Below, in pieces: positions 17,455 through 25,381 of a stretch of 32,012 nt of DNA (the stretch's first letter is position 1; every line of letters starts with the position of its first letter). The DNA is from Gammaproteobacteria bacterium (GTDB lineage Bacteria > Pseudomonadota > Gammaproteobacteria > Pseudomonadales > Litorivicinaceae): assembly GCA_002730235.1 (NCBI GenBank), contig PBZS01000094.1, positions 1 through 32,012 of the forward strand. The letters are read 5' to 3'. A model generated the notes under the pieces. That model was given only the letters and a program-made list of their open reading frames with translations, was not told where the DNA came from and did not search any database. The position numbers were made by a program, and so were the translations under genes.

Positions 17455-18670
17455 CTTGACCACGGACTCTCCCCTTGACGCCCTCATCGTCAAGGTTATC
17501 AAGCACATCACAGATCAGATTAGCGAGCTCGTGACAGTCGCTTTCGACGAATCCACGGGTTGTTACAGCAGGTGTACCAATTCGGATCCCTGAGGTCACG
17601 AATGGCGACTGCGGGTCGTTTGGCACAGCATTCTTATTCACTGTAATATGTGACTCACCAAGCGCAGCATCAGCCGCTTTTCCTGTAATTCCCTGAGCAA
17701 CTAAATCGACCAGCATCAAGTGATTATCGGTTCCACCCGAGACGATTTTGAATCCACGTTCGACGAACACCGACGCCATCACCTGAGCATTTTTTACAAC
17801 CAGCTCTTGATAGGTCTTAAATTCCGGCTCCATTGCTTCTTTAAATGCAACGGCTTTAGCGGCAATCGCATGCATAAGCGGTCCACCCTGCATTCCAGGA
17901 AAAACAGCCGAATTGAGTTTTTTGTGGAGAGTTTCGTCATCCTGACCTGACAGAATCAAACCCGACCGGGGCCCGCGCAAGGTCTTGTGTGTTGTGGTTG
18001 TCACCACATGTGCGTGCGGGATGGGTGACGGATAAACATCGGCCGCAACGAGCCCTGCAATGTGGGCCATATCAACCAAAAAATAGGCACCAATATTATC
18101 GGCAATTTCCCGCATCTTCGCCCAATCAACCACACGAGAGTATGCCGAGAAACCACCAAGAATTAGCTTAGGCTTGTGCTTTTCAGCAAGGTCCGCTATC
18201 TGGTTGTAGTCCATGTATCCATCAGCATCGATCCCATACTGAACCGCGTTATAGACCTTACCCGAGAAGTTGACAGAGGCACCGTGTGTCAAGTGACCGC
18301 CATCCGCCAGTGACATACCCAGAACCGTATCGCCAGCTTCCATCAACGCGAGATAGGCTGCCGCATTGGCTTGCGAACCGGCATGAGGCTGCACATTTGC
18401 GTACTCCGCTCCAAAAAGCTTCTTTACGCGATCAATAGCCAACTGCTCGACCACGTCCACATGTTCACAACCTCCGTAGTAACGCTTACCGGGGTAACCT
18501 TCTGCATATTTATTTGTAAGAACTGATCCTTGCGCCTCCAGCACCCGAGGACTCGCATAGTTCTCCGAGGCAATCAGCTCAACGTGATCCTCTTGCCGTG
18601 TAGATTCATGCTTTAACGCCTCACACAAAACTTCATCGTATACTGATAATGATGAATTCATGTCGAACAT
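17417..18670 (-). CDS. glyA: Serine hydroxymethyltransferase
   Basis: GlyA is a cytoplasmic PLP enzyme that interconverts serine plus THF with glycine plus 5,10-methylene-THF. The 417 residues match E. coli GlyA. Hallmarks are [19 protein letters not shown], the [15 protein letters not shown] motif, [14 protein letters not shown], and the PLP-binding Lys229 in [12 protein letters not shown], with [15 protein letters not shown] near the end. AGGAG lies 9 bases before the ATG; a second ATG is 3 codons inside. It is divergent from the MetF-like gene at 18852, with 181 bases between. That placement ties it to the C1-folate run on the plus strand. I see no glycine riboswitch in front of it. Confidence 0.97.
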   Translation of the reverse strand: MFDMNSSLSVYDEVLCEALKHESTRQEDHVELIASENYASPRVLEAQGSVLTNKYAEGYPGKRYYGGCEHVDVVEQLAIDRVKKLFGAEYANVQPHAGSQANAAAYLALMEAGDTVLGMSLADGGHLTHGASVNFSGKVYNAVQYGIDADGYMDYNQIADLAEKHKPKLILGGFSAYSRVVDWAKMREIADNIGAYFLVDMAHIAGLVAADVYPSPIPHAHVVTTTTHKTLRGPRSGLILSGQDDETLHKKLNSAVFPGMQGGPLMHAIAAKAVAFKEAMEPEFKTYQELVVKNAQVMASVFVERGFKIVSGGTDNHLMLVDLVAQGITGKAADAALGESHITVNKNAVPNDPQSPFVTSGIRIGTPAVTTRGFVESDCHELANLICDVLDNLDDEGVKGRVRGQVKTMCDRLPVYR

Positions 18671-18851
18671 TTACGTTCACTCCTGTTACCTAATCATTCT
18701 GAGAGATCTATTGTTAAGTCACTGCTAACGGCTACGGGACCTTTCTGCACGCAATACGATCGCGCACTTTGAAGCGACCTATGATTTTAGTTACGATTCG
18801 TTAGATTCGGGTTGATCTGATGGTGGTACCCTAACAAAAAGTGGACATAAA
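18671..18851. promoter_or_regulatory. Divergent control region of glyA and the methylenetetrahydrofolate reductase gene
   Basis: The gap of 181 bases must hold promoters for both directions, but I find no clear -35/-10 pair. The element TTAGATTCG at 18801-18809, preceded by GATTCG, recurs in front of dmdA at 19730-19738 as ATTCGGTTAGATTCG. GTGGA, 8 bases before 18852, serves as ribosome binding site for the plus-strand gene. Confidence 0.35.
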
Positions 18852-19694
18852 ATGAAAACGTTTGATGCAAAGGGTATCCCCAATGGCTGGTCGATAGAAA
18901 TCACGCCTAAAGAAACTAAGACTATTAGTTGTTTCTCAACCTTTCTCGAAGAGGGCACCAAAGTTAACGTAACTAACCTGCCGAAGACGTCTATCCAAGA
19001 CACCCTCGCAGCGGTTGAGCAATTGAAACATGATGGCATGAATCCGATACCGCACATTACTGCCCGTACTATAACCGATGAAGATGACCTAACCAGAATC
19101 GTTTCAAATTATGCAAGCCTTGAGATCTCTGAGGTCCTAATTATCGCTGGCAGCAAAGGCCAAGCTGCTGGCAGCTTCTCAAGTTCCGTGGAACTCATTA
19201 GTTCTGGTGTATTTGAACACTTTGGTATAGTGAACATCGGAGTAGCAGGCCATCCGGAGGGTTCCCCCGACATCACAAAACAACAACTCGAGGACGCTCT
19301 ATATCAAAAAAATCACCTCGCAGTATCGCGAGATTTGAATATTTTTCTCGAGACTCAATTCTGCTTCGATGCACAGAAGATAATCGATTGGGAAAAGGCA
19401 ATTCGCGACCGAGGTAACTCGCTGCCAATCCGAGTCGGTATTGCTGGACCGACAAAATTACTCTCATTAATCAATTTTGCTATCAAGGCTGGTGTAGGAC
19501 CTTCATTAAAATTTCTAATTAACGAGCGAGATAAGCTTACCAAATTGGTGACTTCATACGATCCTACCGAACTTATTTTTTCTCTGGCTCCACAATTTTC
19601 CCCCGCAGCTAATACTTGCTTTGAGTCAATCCACTTCTACGCATTTGGCGGTTTTCAAGAAACCGCCAAATTCGCACAAAAATTATTCAAATAG
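18852..19694 (+). CDS. Divergent methylenetetrahydrofolate reductase (MetF family)
   Basis: The MetF fold binds FAD and interconverts 5,10-methylene-THF and 5-methyl-THF. The 280 residues can be laid beside E. coli MetF by order of motifs: SIEITPKE (Glu17, where MetF has FEFFPP), PHITARTIT (for HLTC), VLIIAGSKGQ (for the LRGD strand), NIGVAGHPEGSP (for AAYPExHP) and FLETQFCFD (for ITQFFFD). It is thus a distant, shorter relative, and the RGD strand is changed. Ahead of dmdA it may work in the oxidative direction, returning the methyl group from DMSP to methylene-THF; that direction is inference. It is unlikely to be the sole MetF for methionine synthesis. The last 50 bases contain a strong hairpin. 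Confidence 0.75.
   Translation: MKTFDAKGIPNGWSIEITPKETKTISCFSTFLEEGTKVNVTNLPKTSIQDTLAAVEQLKHDGMNPIPHITARTITDEDDLTRIVSNYASLEISEVLIIAGSKGQAAGSFSSSVELISSGVFEHFGIVNIGVAGHPEGSPDITKQQLEDALYQKNHLAVSRDLNIFLETQFCFDAQKIIDWEKAIRDRGNSLPIRVGIAGPTKLLSLINFAIKAGVGPSLKFLINERDKLTKLVTSYDPTELIFSLAPQFSPAANTCFESIHFYAFGGFQETAKFAQKLFK
19644..19670 (+). repeat. Perfect 11-base inverted repeat inside the 3' end of the MetF-like gene
   Basis: TTTGGCGGTTT and AAACCGCCAAA pair perfectly around the 5-base loop TCAAG. The hairpin ends 24 bases before the end of the stop codon of the MetF-like gene, so it is coding sequence (FGGFQETAKF) as well as structure. No U run follows directly, so it is not a plain terminator; it may be a processing or stability element between this gene and dmdA. 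Confidence 0.6.
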
Positions 19695-19808
19695 AATTTA
19701 CTCGGGTAGCTCAAGCCCTAAATATTCGGTTAGATTCGATTGTCAGCGAAAAATTAATTGACTCAAAGAAAAGTTTTCCTGCAAAGTCCGAAAAACAGAG
19801 GAGCGACC

Positions 19809-20921
19809 ATGACCATCTCCCTTTCAATCGGTCCACAGAATCGAAAAAGTCCTTTTTTTAACTCGACGCTACAGGATGGGCTCACGGCAGCTAGCATTTA
19901 TAACCACATGTATTTCCCAACCACTTTCGGTGACCGACCGGCGGAGTATGATCGATTATTAAACGGGGTAGCAATGTGGGATGTCAGCATAGAACGACAA
20001 GTTGCCTTCAAAGGCAGGGACGCAATAAAGCTTGCGCGGTATCTCACAGGTAGAAATCTGGACGACTTACAGATTGGTCAAGGTAAATACATTCCACTTT
20101 GCGATTACCGCGGTAGGCTTATTAACGATCCTATCCTTCTCCAAATTTCGAAAGACGAAATTTGGTTATCAATAGCAGATAGTGATATCAAATTATGGGT
20201 ATCGGGAATCGCTGACTCCCTTGAATATCAAGTTGATGTTTTCGAGCCTGACGCCTCGCCACTCGCTGTGCAAGGACCGCTTGCGACACCCTTGATAGCC
20301 GACCTATTTGGGCAGTGGATCCATGATCTCAAATTCTTTGGTTTCAGAGAAATAAAGTTAAAGGACATCCCGGTGATTTTGGCCAGATCTGGTTGGTCGA
20401 AACAGGGAGGCTTTGAAATCTATCTCCTCGATAAGAATTTAGGAGAAAACTTATGGGCCGAGATTAAGAGTGCGGGGGCAAAATACAATATCGGTCCAGG
20501 TGCCCCAAACTATATCGAACGATTGGAAAGTGGATTGCTGTCCTTCCGGACCGACTGTGACAAGCACAGTAATCCGTTTGAGTTCGGTCTTGGTCGTTTT
20601 ATTGACCTCGACCAAAATCAGGAGTTTATCGGCAAGACAGCACTGCAAAAGATTAAGGAGGCCGGCGTAAAACGGGACTTCATTGGACTCCGAATAGATG
20701 GGCCAAAGTTTAATTCACCCCCGGAAGACAGGTCTTCAATCTATTCTGATGATAAATACATCGGTTACTCGTCCGCAGCGGCATACAGTCCGAGACTGAA
20801 ATCCAATATTGCGGTCGGTGTTGTAGACATCTGTCATGCAATAGAAGGAGAGGTTGTACTTATTGACTTTTCAGACCATAAAAGAAAGGCACGAGTGACC
20901 ACACTACCAGTGTTTAGGTAA
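19809..20921 (+). CDS. dmdA: Dimethylsulfoniopropionate demethylase (DmdA), GcvT-fold
   Basis: DmdA moves a methyl group from DMSP to THF, giving methylmercaptopropionate (MMPA) and 5-methyl-THF, the first step of DMSP demethylation in marine bacteria. From the ATG at 19809, with AGAGGAG upstream, the product has 370 residues, the size of SAR11 DmdA. Diagnostic stretches are MWDVSIERQ (56-64), SIADSD (121-126), SPLAVQGP (150-157), ARSGWSKQGGFEIY (192-205) and PNYIERLESGLLSF (243-256). Trp170, Trp196 and Tyr205 fall about where I recall the substrate-pocket aromatics of the SAR11 enzyme; this is from memory and unaligned. The frame is open back to 19758 but without a ribosome site. The DmdB-like gene starts 7 bases downstream and supports the call. 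A GcvT-fold paralogue of other function is the main alternative. Confidence 0.83.
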   Translation: MTISLSIGPQNRKSPFFNSTLQDGLTAASIYNHMYFPTTFGDRPAEYDRLLNGVAMWDVSIERQVAFKGRDAIKLARYLTGRNLDDLQIGQGKYIPLCDYRGRLINDPILLQISKDEIWLSIADSDIKLWVSGIADSLEYQVDVFEPDASPLAVQGPLATPLIADLFGQWIHDLKFFGFREIKLKDIPVILARSGWSKQGGFEIYLLDKNLGENLWAEIKSAGAKYNIGPGAPNYIERLESGLLSFRTDCDKHSNPFEFGLGRFIDLDQNQEFIGKTALQKIKEAGVKRDFIGLRIDGPKFNSPPEDRSSIYSDDKYIGYSSAAAYSPRLKSNIAVGVVDICHAIEGEVVLIDFSDHKRKARVTTLPVFR

Positions 20922-20928
20922 GGAAAAA

Positions 20929-22569
20929 ATGACTACGGTAGATTCGATCAATAGTAAATTTATGGAGCCGAGGGTTGCGAATCACGTCCCTCTAAGTCCT
21001 CTGTCCTTTCTCAAGAGAACGGCCGCGGTTTATGGAAACAAACCAGCCACGACTTATAACGGAAAAACAAGGACATGGTCCGAGGTCTACAAACGCTGCT
21101 GCCTGTTTGCCTCCGCGGTTAAAAAATCTGGTATCAAGCGTGGTGAGGTTATAAGCGTTCTCGCTTTCAATACACCAGAAATGGTTGAATTACAGTTCGC
21201 CGTCGCGATGGCTGGGGGCGTATTGAATACCATAAATACTAGACTAGATGCAGACACAATCGCTGTGATCATAGCGCACGCGGAGCCTGCGATTATCGTC
21301 GTAGACGCCGAACTAACAGCGCAACTGGAATTAGCGCTTACTCAGACCCATAGTAGCGAAAAAGAATTAATTGTTATCCCGTGCCTCGAGCATGAGGCGG
21401 GCCGATATCACTTCGCAAAAGAGATTCTTTACGACGATTTTCTTGAAAGCGGGGACCCAGGTGATTCCTGGTCACTGCCAGAAAGTGAATGGGAAGCATA
21501 CGGCCTAAACTACACATCAGGTACGGGGGGCACACCAAAAGGTGTAGTGATCCATCACCGTGGTGCATATCTTATGGCTATGGGAACAGTGCCGGCATGG
21601 GGTGTACCGCAGCATCCCGTTTATCTTTATACGGTGCCAATGTTTCATTGTAACGGCTGGGGCCATGCTTGGCTTAATGCGCTTGTAGCAGGTTCAATTA
21701 TTTGCTTAAAAAAGATTAGTGCCAAAATAATTTTCGATGCGATAAGTGAATATAAAGTCACGCACTTTGGAGGTGCTCCAGTCGTTCTGGGACTCTTGAT
21801 CAACGCCACAGAAAATGACCAGAAGATATTAAAGCATTCCGTTCAAGTCATGACAGCAGGTGCGCCGCCGCCGCCCGCTATTCTTGAAAAAATTGAACAT
21901 TTGGGGATGGAGGTAATGCAGGTCTATGGCTTGACTGAAACGTTTGGCCACATAATGCACTGTGCCTGGAACACAGACTGGGATAATCTAGATTTTAGTG
22001 AACGGGCGACTATAAAAGCCCGCCAGGGTGTCCAATTCACTCACACTGAAGAAACAGAAGTACTTGGGCTAGCAGACGACAAGCCAGTGCCACATGATGG
22101 AAAAACTCAAGGCGAAATTGTGATTAGGTCTAACACTTTGATGAAGGGTTATCACAAAGATGAGTCAGCAACAGAGGCTGTCTTCAAAGATGGTAAATAT
22201 TTCCTGACTGGAGACATCGCAGTCCGACATCCTGGCGGATATATTGAAATCAAAGACCGGCTAAAAGATGTAATAATTTCGGGCGGAGAAAATATTTCCT
22301 CTGTCGAGGTAGAAAACGTTTTGTATCGGCTACCAGGGGTTGCGTGTGCAGCGGTTATAGCCAAACCCAACGAAAAATGGGGCGAGATACCCATCGCTGT
22401 GATTGAGCTCAAAGAAGACACAGAATACTCAGAGACTGAAATACTCGACCATTGCCGTCGCTCGCTTGCTGGATTTAAGACCCCAAAGGAAGTCGTATTC
22501 AAAGAAATCCCAAAGACTGCTACCGGTAAAGTTCAAAAATTTTTATTGCGTCAAGAATACGATTCATGA
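20929..22569 (+). CDS. dmdB: Acyl-CoA synthetase, probable MMPA-CoA ligase (DmdB-like)
   Basis: DmdB activates methylmercaptopropionate with ATP and CoA, the step after DmdA. The 546 residues are an AMP-forming synthetase. The N-terminus NHVPLSPLSFLKRTAAVYGN recalls characterised DmdB. The P-loop reads YTSGTGGTPKGV (195-206), with Gly where most have Thr (SGTTG). Further motifs are VPMFHCNGWGHAW, MQVYGLTETFGH, LTGDIA, KDRLKDVIISGGENIS, and Lys534 in KTATGKVQK, the adenylation lysine. AAGGA is 5 bases before the ATG. Its stop overlaps the DUF2182 start (ATGA). A medium-chain acyl-CoA ligase is the alternative from sequence alone; the position after dmdA decides for DmdB. DmdC and DmdD, the next enzymes, are not in the window. 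Confidence 0.78.
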   Translation: MTTVDSINSKFMEPRVANHVPLSPLSFLKRTAAVYGNKPATTYNGKTRTWSEVYKRCCLFASAVKKSGIKRGEVISVLAFNTPEMVELQFAVAMAGGVLNTINTRLDADTIAVIIAHAEPAIIVVDAELTAQLELALTQTHSSEKELIVIPCLEHEAGRYHFAKEILYDDFLESGDPGDSWSLPESEWEAYGLNYTSGTGGTPKGVVIHHRGAYLMAMGTVPAWGVPQHPVYLYTVPMFHCNGWGHAWLNALVAGSIICLKKISAKIIFDAISEYKVTHFGGAPVVLGLLINATENDQKILKHSVQVMTAGAPPPPAILEKIEHLGMEVMQVYGLTETFGHIMHCAWNTDWDNLDFSERATIKARQGVQFTHTEETEVLGLADDKPVPHDGKTQGEIVIRSNTLMKGYHKDESATEAVFKDGKYFLTGDIAVRHPGGYIEIKDRLKDVIISGGENISSVEVENVLYRLPGVACAAVIAKPNEKWGEIPIAVIELKEDTEYSETEILDHCRRSLAGFKTPKEVVFKEIPKTATGKVQKFLLRQEYDS

Positions 22570-23342
22570 CAAATCTGGACGGGATGCCAACGATAACCCG
22601 ACCATCCTACATTTTTTGGATCTTATTTTACGGAGGCATCTGTTCGAGTTGGCTGCTACTTTTCGTCATGTCGGGCGCCGACAAAGGATCGAGCTTTGAT
22701 TTTATTAAGGACTTGTGCCTATCAGCATCCAAGGCGTCTATATCTCAGCTTATGGGAATGTGGGGTCTGATGATCGGGGCAATGATGCTTCCCTCGTTTT
22801 ACAACTTCGTAGTCGTCCACCAAGATATTAGACGAGATAATTTCAGGCATACGGCTCTACTTACATCGGGTTATGTTACGGTTTGGTTAACGGTGGTCCC
22901 TCTGGCAGGCCTTACTCAGAAGTACTTCCTCGATCAGGATTTGATAGATCTAGATGGTAGAAGTCAGTCAATGTTTTTAAGCAGTCTTCTTCTGTTCACA
23001 GCTGGTGTATATCAGTTCACAAAAATCAAAAATACATGCCTTAGTGTCTGCTCATCCCCAATGCATTTCTTCTTAAGTCATTGGAAAGAAGGCTACATAG
23101 GCTCTTACCGGATGGGCATGCACTTGGGTATGGTCTGCGTTATTTGTTGTTGGGCTCTTATGCTTCTAGCATTCGTAGGCGGTGCGATGAATATGGTTTG
23201 GATGGCTGGTTTAACATCCATTATGGTTATCGAGAAACAAGGCTACCTAAGCAAAAATTTCTCTGGCCTGGTAGGGCTGACACTCCTAGGTGCAGCCACG
23301 ATCACCTTCGTTCTATCGTTCGTTTTGGAGGTAATGATATGA
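22566..23342 (+). CDS. DUF2182 family integral membrane protein
   Basis: A conserved, predicted metal-binding inner-membrane protein without assigned function. The 258 residues have about six hydrophobic segments. Family features are a Met-rich helix MGMWGLMIGAMMLPSFYN (about 63-80), the loop YQFTKIKNTCLSVCSSPMHFF with Cys158 and Cys162, and VCVICCWALMLLAFVGGAMNMVWMA. DUF2182 genes often stand beside DUF1326 genes, as here: the DUF1326 start overlaps its stop (ATGA). It begins in the stop codon of the dmdB-like gene, so the three are translationally coupled. Metal binding is a family guess from the Met, Cys and His residues. Confidence 0.82.
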   Translation: MTNLDGMPTITRPSYIFWILFYGGICSSWLLLFVMSGADKGSSFDFIKDLCLSASKASISQLMGMWGLMIGAMMLPSFYNFVVVHQDIRRDNFRHTALLTSGYVTVWLTVVPLAGLTQKYFLDQDLIDLDGRSQSMFLSSLLLFTAGVYQFTKIKNTCLSVCSSPMHFFLSHWKEGYIGSYRMGMHLGMVCVICCWALMLLAFVGGAMNMVWMAGLTSIMVIEKQGYLSKNFSGLVGLTLLGAATITFVLSFVLEVMI

Positions 23343-23959
23343 GCATAGAAATCCCTTCTTGGCACATCAAGGGAGAACTCATTCTTAATTGTAATTGTAC
23401 GGTCTTTTGCCCCTGCGTGATTAGCTTGGGTGCGCACTATCCCACAGAAGGCCACTGTCAAGCATGGCTTGGTGTGGATATTCATGAAGGACGATTTGAT
23501 AACGAGGATCTAGACGGCCTCAAAGTAGCGATGCTCCTCGATATACCGGGTCGAATGTCCAGAGGGGATTGGAAAGCTGGAATATTTATCGATCAAAGAG
23601 CGTCCGCTCCCGCACACGAGGGCCTCAGCCAGATATTCAGCGGCAAAGCGAAAGGAACTACTCACCTTTTCTCCCTGCTAATTAGTGAGCATCTCGGTAC
23701 CTCCCGGGAGCCAATTGAGTTCAAAACAGAAAATCAGATTCGAAGTCTCACGGTGGGGAAAAAAATCATTGGAAGTGTTGAGCCAATAAGTGGGGCCGAC
23801 GAAAATCAAACAGTTGTCGTCACAAATACAAACTACTGGATGGGCCCGGACATAACAGTATCAAAGGCACTGAAAGGCAAGGTTAGAGCATTTGGTCGGG
23901 TCTGGGACTTTGAAGATCGAAGCGCCGAAATATGTCAGATCAATTGGACCGGTCCGTAG
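23339..23959 (+). CDS. DUF1326 family protein, Cys-rich
   Basis: A conserved protein of unknown function that pairs with DUF2182. From the ATG at 23339, overlapping the DUF2182 stop, it has 206 residues and no signal peptide. The N-terminal motif CNCTVFCPC (Cys18, 20, 24, 26) is the family mark and looks like a metal or redox site. It is followed by GHCQAWLGVDIHEGRFD and, in the middle, GIFIDQRASAPAHEGLSQIFSGK. The frame is open back to 23081 but that part is a shadow of DUF2182. The gene ends 107 bases before the glycine riboswitch with no visible terminator, so transcription may run on into gcvT. Confidence 0.82.
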   Translation: MSIEIPSWHIKGELILNCNCTVFCPCVISLGAHYPTEGHCQAWLGVDIHEGRFDNEDLDGLKVAMLLDIPGRMSRGDWKAGIFIDQRASAPAHEGLSQIFSGKAKGTTHLFSLLISEHLGTSREPIEFKTENQIRSLTVGKKIIGSVEPISGADENQTVVVTNTNYWMGPDITVSKALKGKVRAFGRVWDFEDRSAEICQINWTGP

Positions 23960-24003
23960 AAATTCTGTTCGGCATGATTTTTGTAATCTTGCTTGCCTAC
24001 GGG

Positions 24004-24032
24004 TTGCCTGAGAGGTTTTTAAAGGTAATAAT
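24004..24032 (+). promoter_or_regulatory. Candidate sigma-70 promoter of the gcvTHP operon
   Basis: TTGCCT (24004-24009) and AATAAT (24027-24032) are separated by 17 bases. Against TTGACA and TATAAT they match 4/6 and 5/6. Transcription would begin near 24040, just before the glycine riboswitch, as expected for its leader. An additional TTGCCT lies 11 bases upstream. Confidence 0.5.
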
Positions 24033-24066
24033 ATTCGATCCTCGCAATTTATTTTGCGACCGTCTC

Positions 24067-24221
24067 AGCGGGAGAGAGCACTCACGTGCCGCCGAAGGAG
24101 CAACCGACTCGGAAACTCTCAGGCAGAAGGACCGCTTTGATGAATGAGGAATCTGGAAAGAAGCAATCGCTCACCGAAGGAGAAAGGGGTCAAACCTGAA
24201 TCTCTCAGGTCTATGACAGAT
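24067..24221 (+). promoter_or_regulatory. Tandem glycine riboswitch (two aptamers)
   Basis: The leader of gcvT holds two glycine aptamers. The first spans about 24067-24136, closed by AGCGG/CCGCT, with the core GCCGAAGGAGCAA and AACTCTCAGGCAGAAGGACC. The second spans about 24151-24221, closed by ATCTG/CAGAT, with CACCGAAGGAGAAA and GAATCTCTCAGGT. GCCGAAGGAG plus CTCTCAGG is the hallmark of this class. A short linker joins them. Glycine binding is known to switch on glycine-cleavage genes, which fits the gcvT gene 33 bases downstream. Confidence 0.95.
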
Positions 24222-24258
24222 GGGTCATGCGAAATAGCCTGTAAGGAGGATGCATGAC
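24222..24258 (+). promoter_or_regulatory. Predicted riboswitch expression platform covering the gcvT start
   Basis: GTCATGC (24224-24230) and GCATGAC (24252-24258) are a perfect 7-base inverted repeat, and the second arm contains the gcvT start codon. CCT (24238-24240) can also pair with part of the AAGGAGG ribosome site (24243-24249). TCAT of the first arm can pair instead with ATGA at 24144-24147, extending the closing stem of aptamer 2. Glycine binding could thus free the start codon. The pairing is visible; the mechanism is inference. Confidence 0.5.
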
Positions 24259-25369
24259 AGATCTACACTCGTTGGTTTTAGAATCATTCCATGCTGAGCA
24301 AGGCGCGAGATTTGGCCCATTCGCTGGCTATAGGATGCCCATACAGTATCCACTCGGAGTCAAGGGCGAACACATACATACCCGAGATGCTGTTGGTCTC
24401 TTCGACGTGTCACATATGGGCCAACTCCTTATCGAAGGGGCCGGTGCGACAAAGGCTCTTGAGAGATTGGTTCCAGCATCGCTTCAAGATATGACTCGCG
24501 GTCAAATTCGGTATTCACAGCTGACGCTTGATAATGGTGGAATTCTCGATGATTTAATGCTGACTCGTTGGGACCACGAGTCCTGGAGGCTAGTAGTCAA
24601 CGGCGCCTGCAAATTCGAGGACATAAGACACCTTAAAACGTACCTGCCAGCAGAAGTGACCATACGCTATTTGGATAATTACTCCTTGATCGCCGTCCAG
24701 GGTCCCAAAGCTCGGCGCATTCTTTCTGAGCTTATACCTGATGCAAGGACGCTTGTATTCATGCGTTCACTGCAAACGACATGGAATGACTGTGACATAG
24801 TGCTGTCATGCTGCGGGTACACGGGTGAAGATGGGTATGAAATCTCGATCGCCAAACAATTTGTGCATGAACTAGCCGATGCGCTCACGGATTTGGCGGA
24901 GACCACTTGGGTTGGGTTGGGCGCTCGAAATTCACTTCGGCTTGAGACAGGTCTGTGCCTTTATGGGAACGATCTCACTACCGACACGACACCAATCGAG
25001 GCTGATCTGCTGTGGTCAATTCAGAAACGGCGCAGGATAGATGGTGGGTTTCTGGGTGCCAAAATAATTCTCAAACAGATCACGGATGGAGTATCGAGAA
25101 AACGAGTGGGGATTAAGCCGAAAGATGGAAAAACTCCGTTGAGAGAGCATACGGTATTGAAAAATATCGCTGGCGATTTGGTTGGAGAAATCACTTCTGG
25201 AGGTTTCGGGCCAACGCGCAGGGGACCCGTGGCTATGGGTTACGTATCACAGTATTTGAGTGCACTCGGCACAGAATTAGTTGCAGAAGTCAGGGGCAAG
25301 CCCCTTAGTTGCACCGTCTGCGATCCAATTTTTATCCAACAACGCTACGTTCGTAATTTGAGCTGCTGA
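24254..25369 (+). CDS. gcvT: Glycine cleavage system T protein (aminomethyltransferase)
   Basis: GcvT takes the aminomethyl group from lipoylated GcvH and THF, releasing ammonia and methylene-THF. The 371 residues are close to the E. coli length. Motifs are RFGPFAGYRMPIQYPLG and GLFDVSHMGQLLIEG near the start, GGILDDLMLTRW with the folate-contacting Asp at about 101, and SCCGYTGEDGYEIS, GLGARNSLRLETGLCLYGNDL and the late TSGGFGPTRRGPVAMGYV. The ribosome site AAGGAGG is strong, with 4-5 bases to the ATG, and lies in the riboswitch hairpin. It shares its fold with the DmdA-like protein 3.3 kb upstream, but differs in the motifs above. Confidence 0.95.
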   Translation: MTDLHSLVLESFHAEQGARFGPFAGYRMPIQYPLGVKGEHIHTRDAVGLFDVSHMGQLLIEGAGATKALERLVPASLQDMTRGQIRYSQLTLDNGGILDDLMLTRWDHESWRLVVNGACKFEDIRHLKTYLPAEVTIRYLDNYSLIAVQGPKARRILSELIPDARTLVFMRSLQTTWNDCDIVLSCCGYTGEDGYEISIAKQFVHELADALTDLAETTWVGLGARNSLRLETGLCLYGNDLTTDTTPIEADLLWSIQKRRRIDGGFLGAKIILKQITDGVSRKRVGIKPKDGKTPLREHTVLKNIAGDLVGEITSGGFGPTRRGPVAMGYVSQYLSALGTELVAEVRGKPLSCTVCDPIFIQQRYVRNLSC

Positions 25370-25381
25370 GAGGACCACTGC

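Noticed and set aside
23081-23338. Long N-terminal extension of the DUF1326 frame
   Set aside because: It is an out-of-frame shadow of DUF2182; the ATG at 23339 in the ATGA overlap starts the family sequence.
23932-24147. Small open frame of 71 codons after DUF1326
   Set aside because: Its second half is the first glycine aptamer, and the first half has no support as a protein beyond a hydrophobic stretch.
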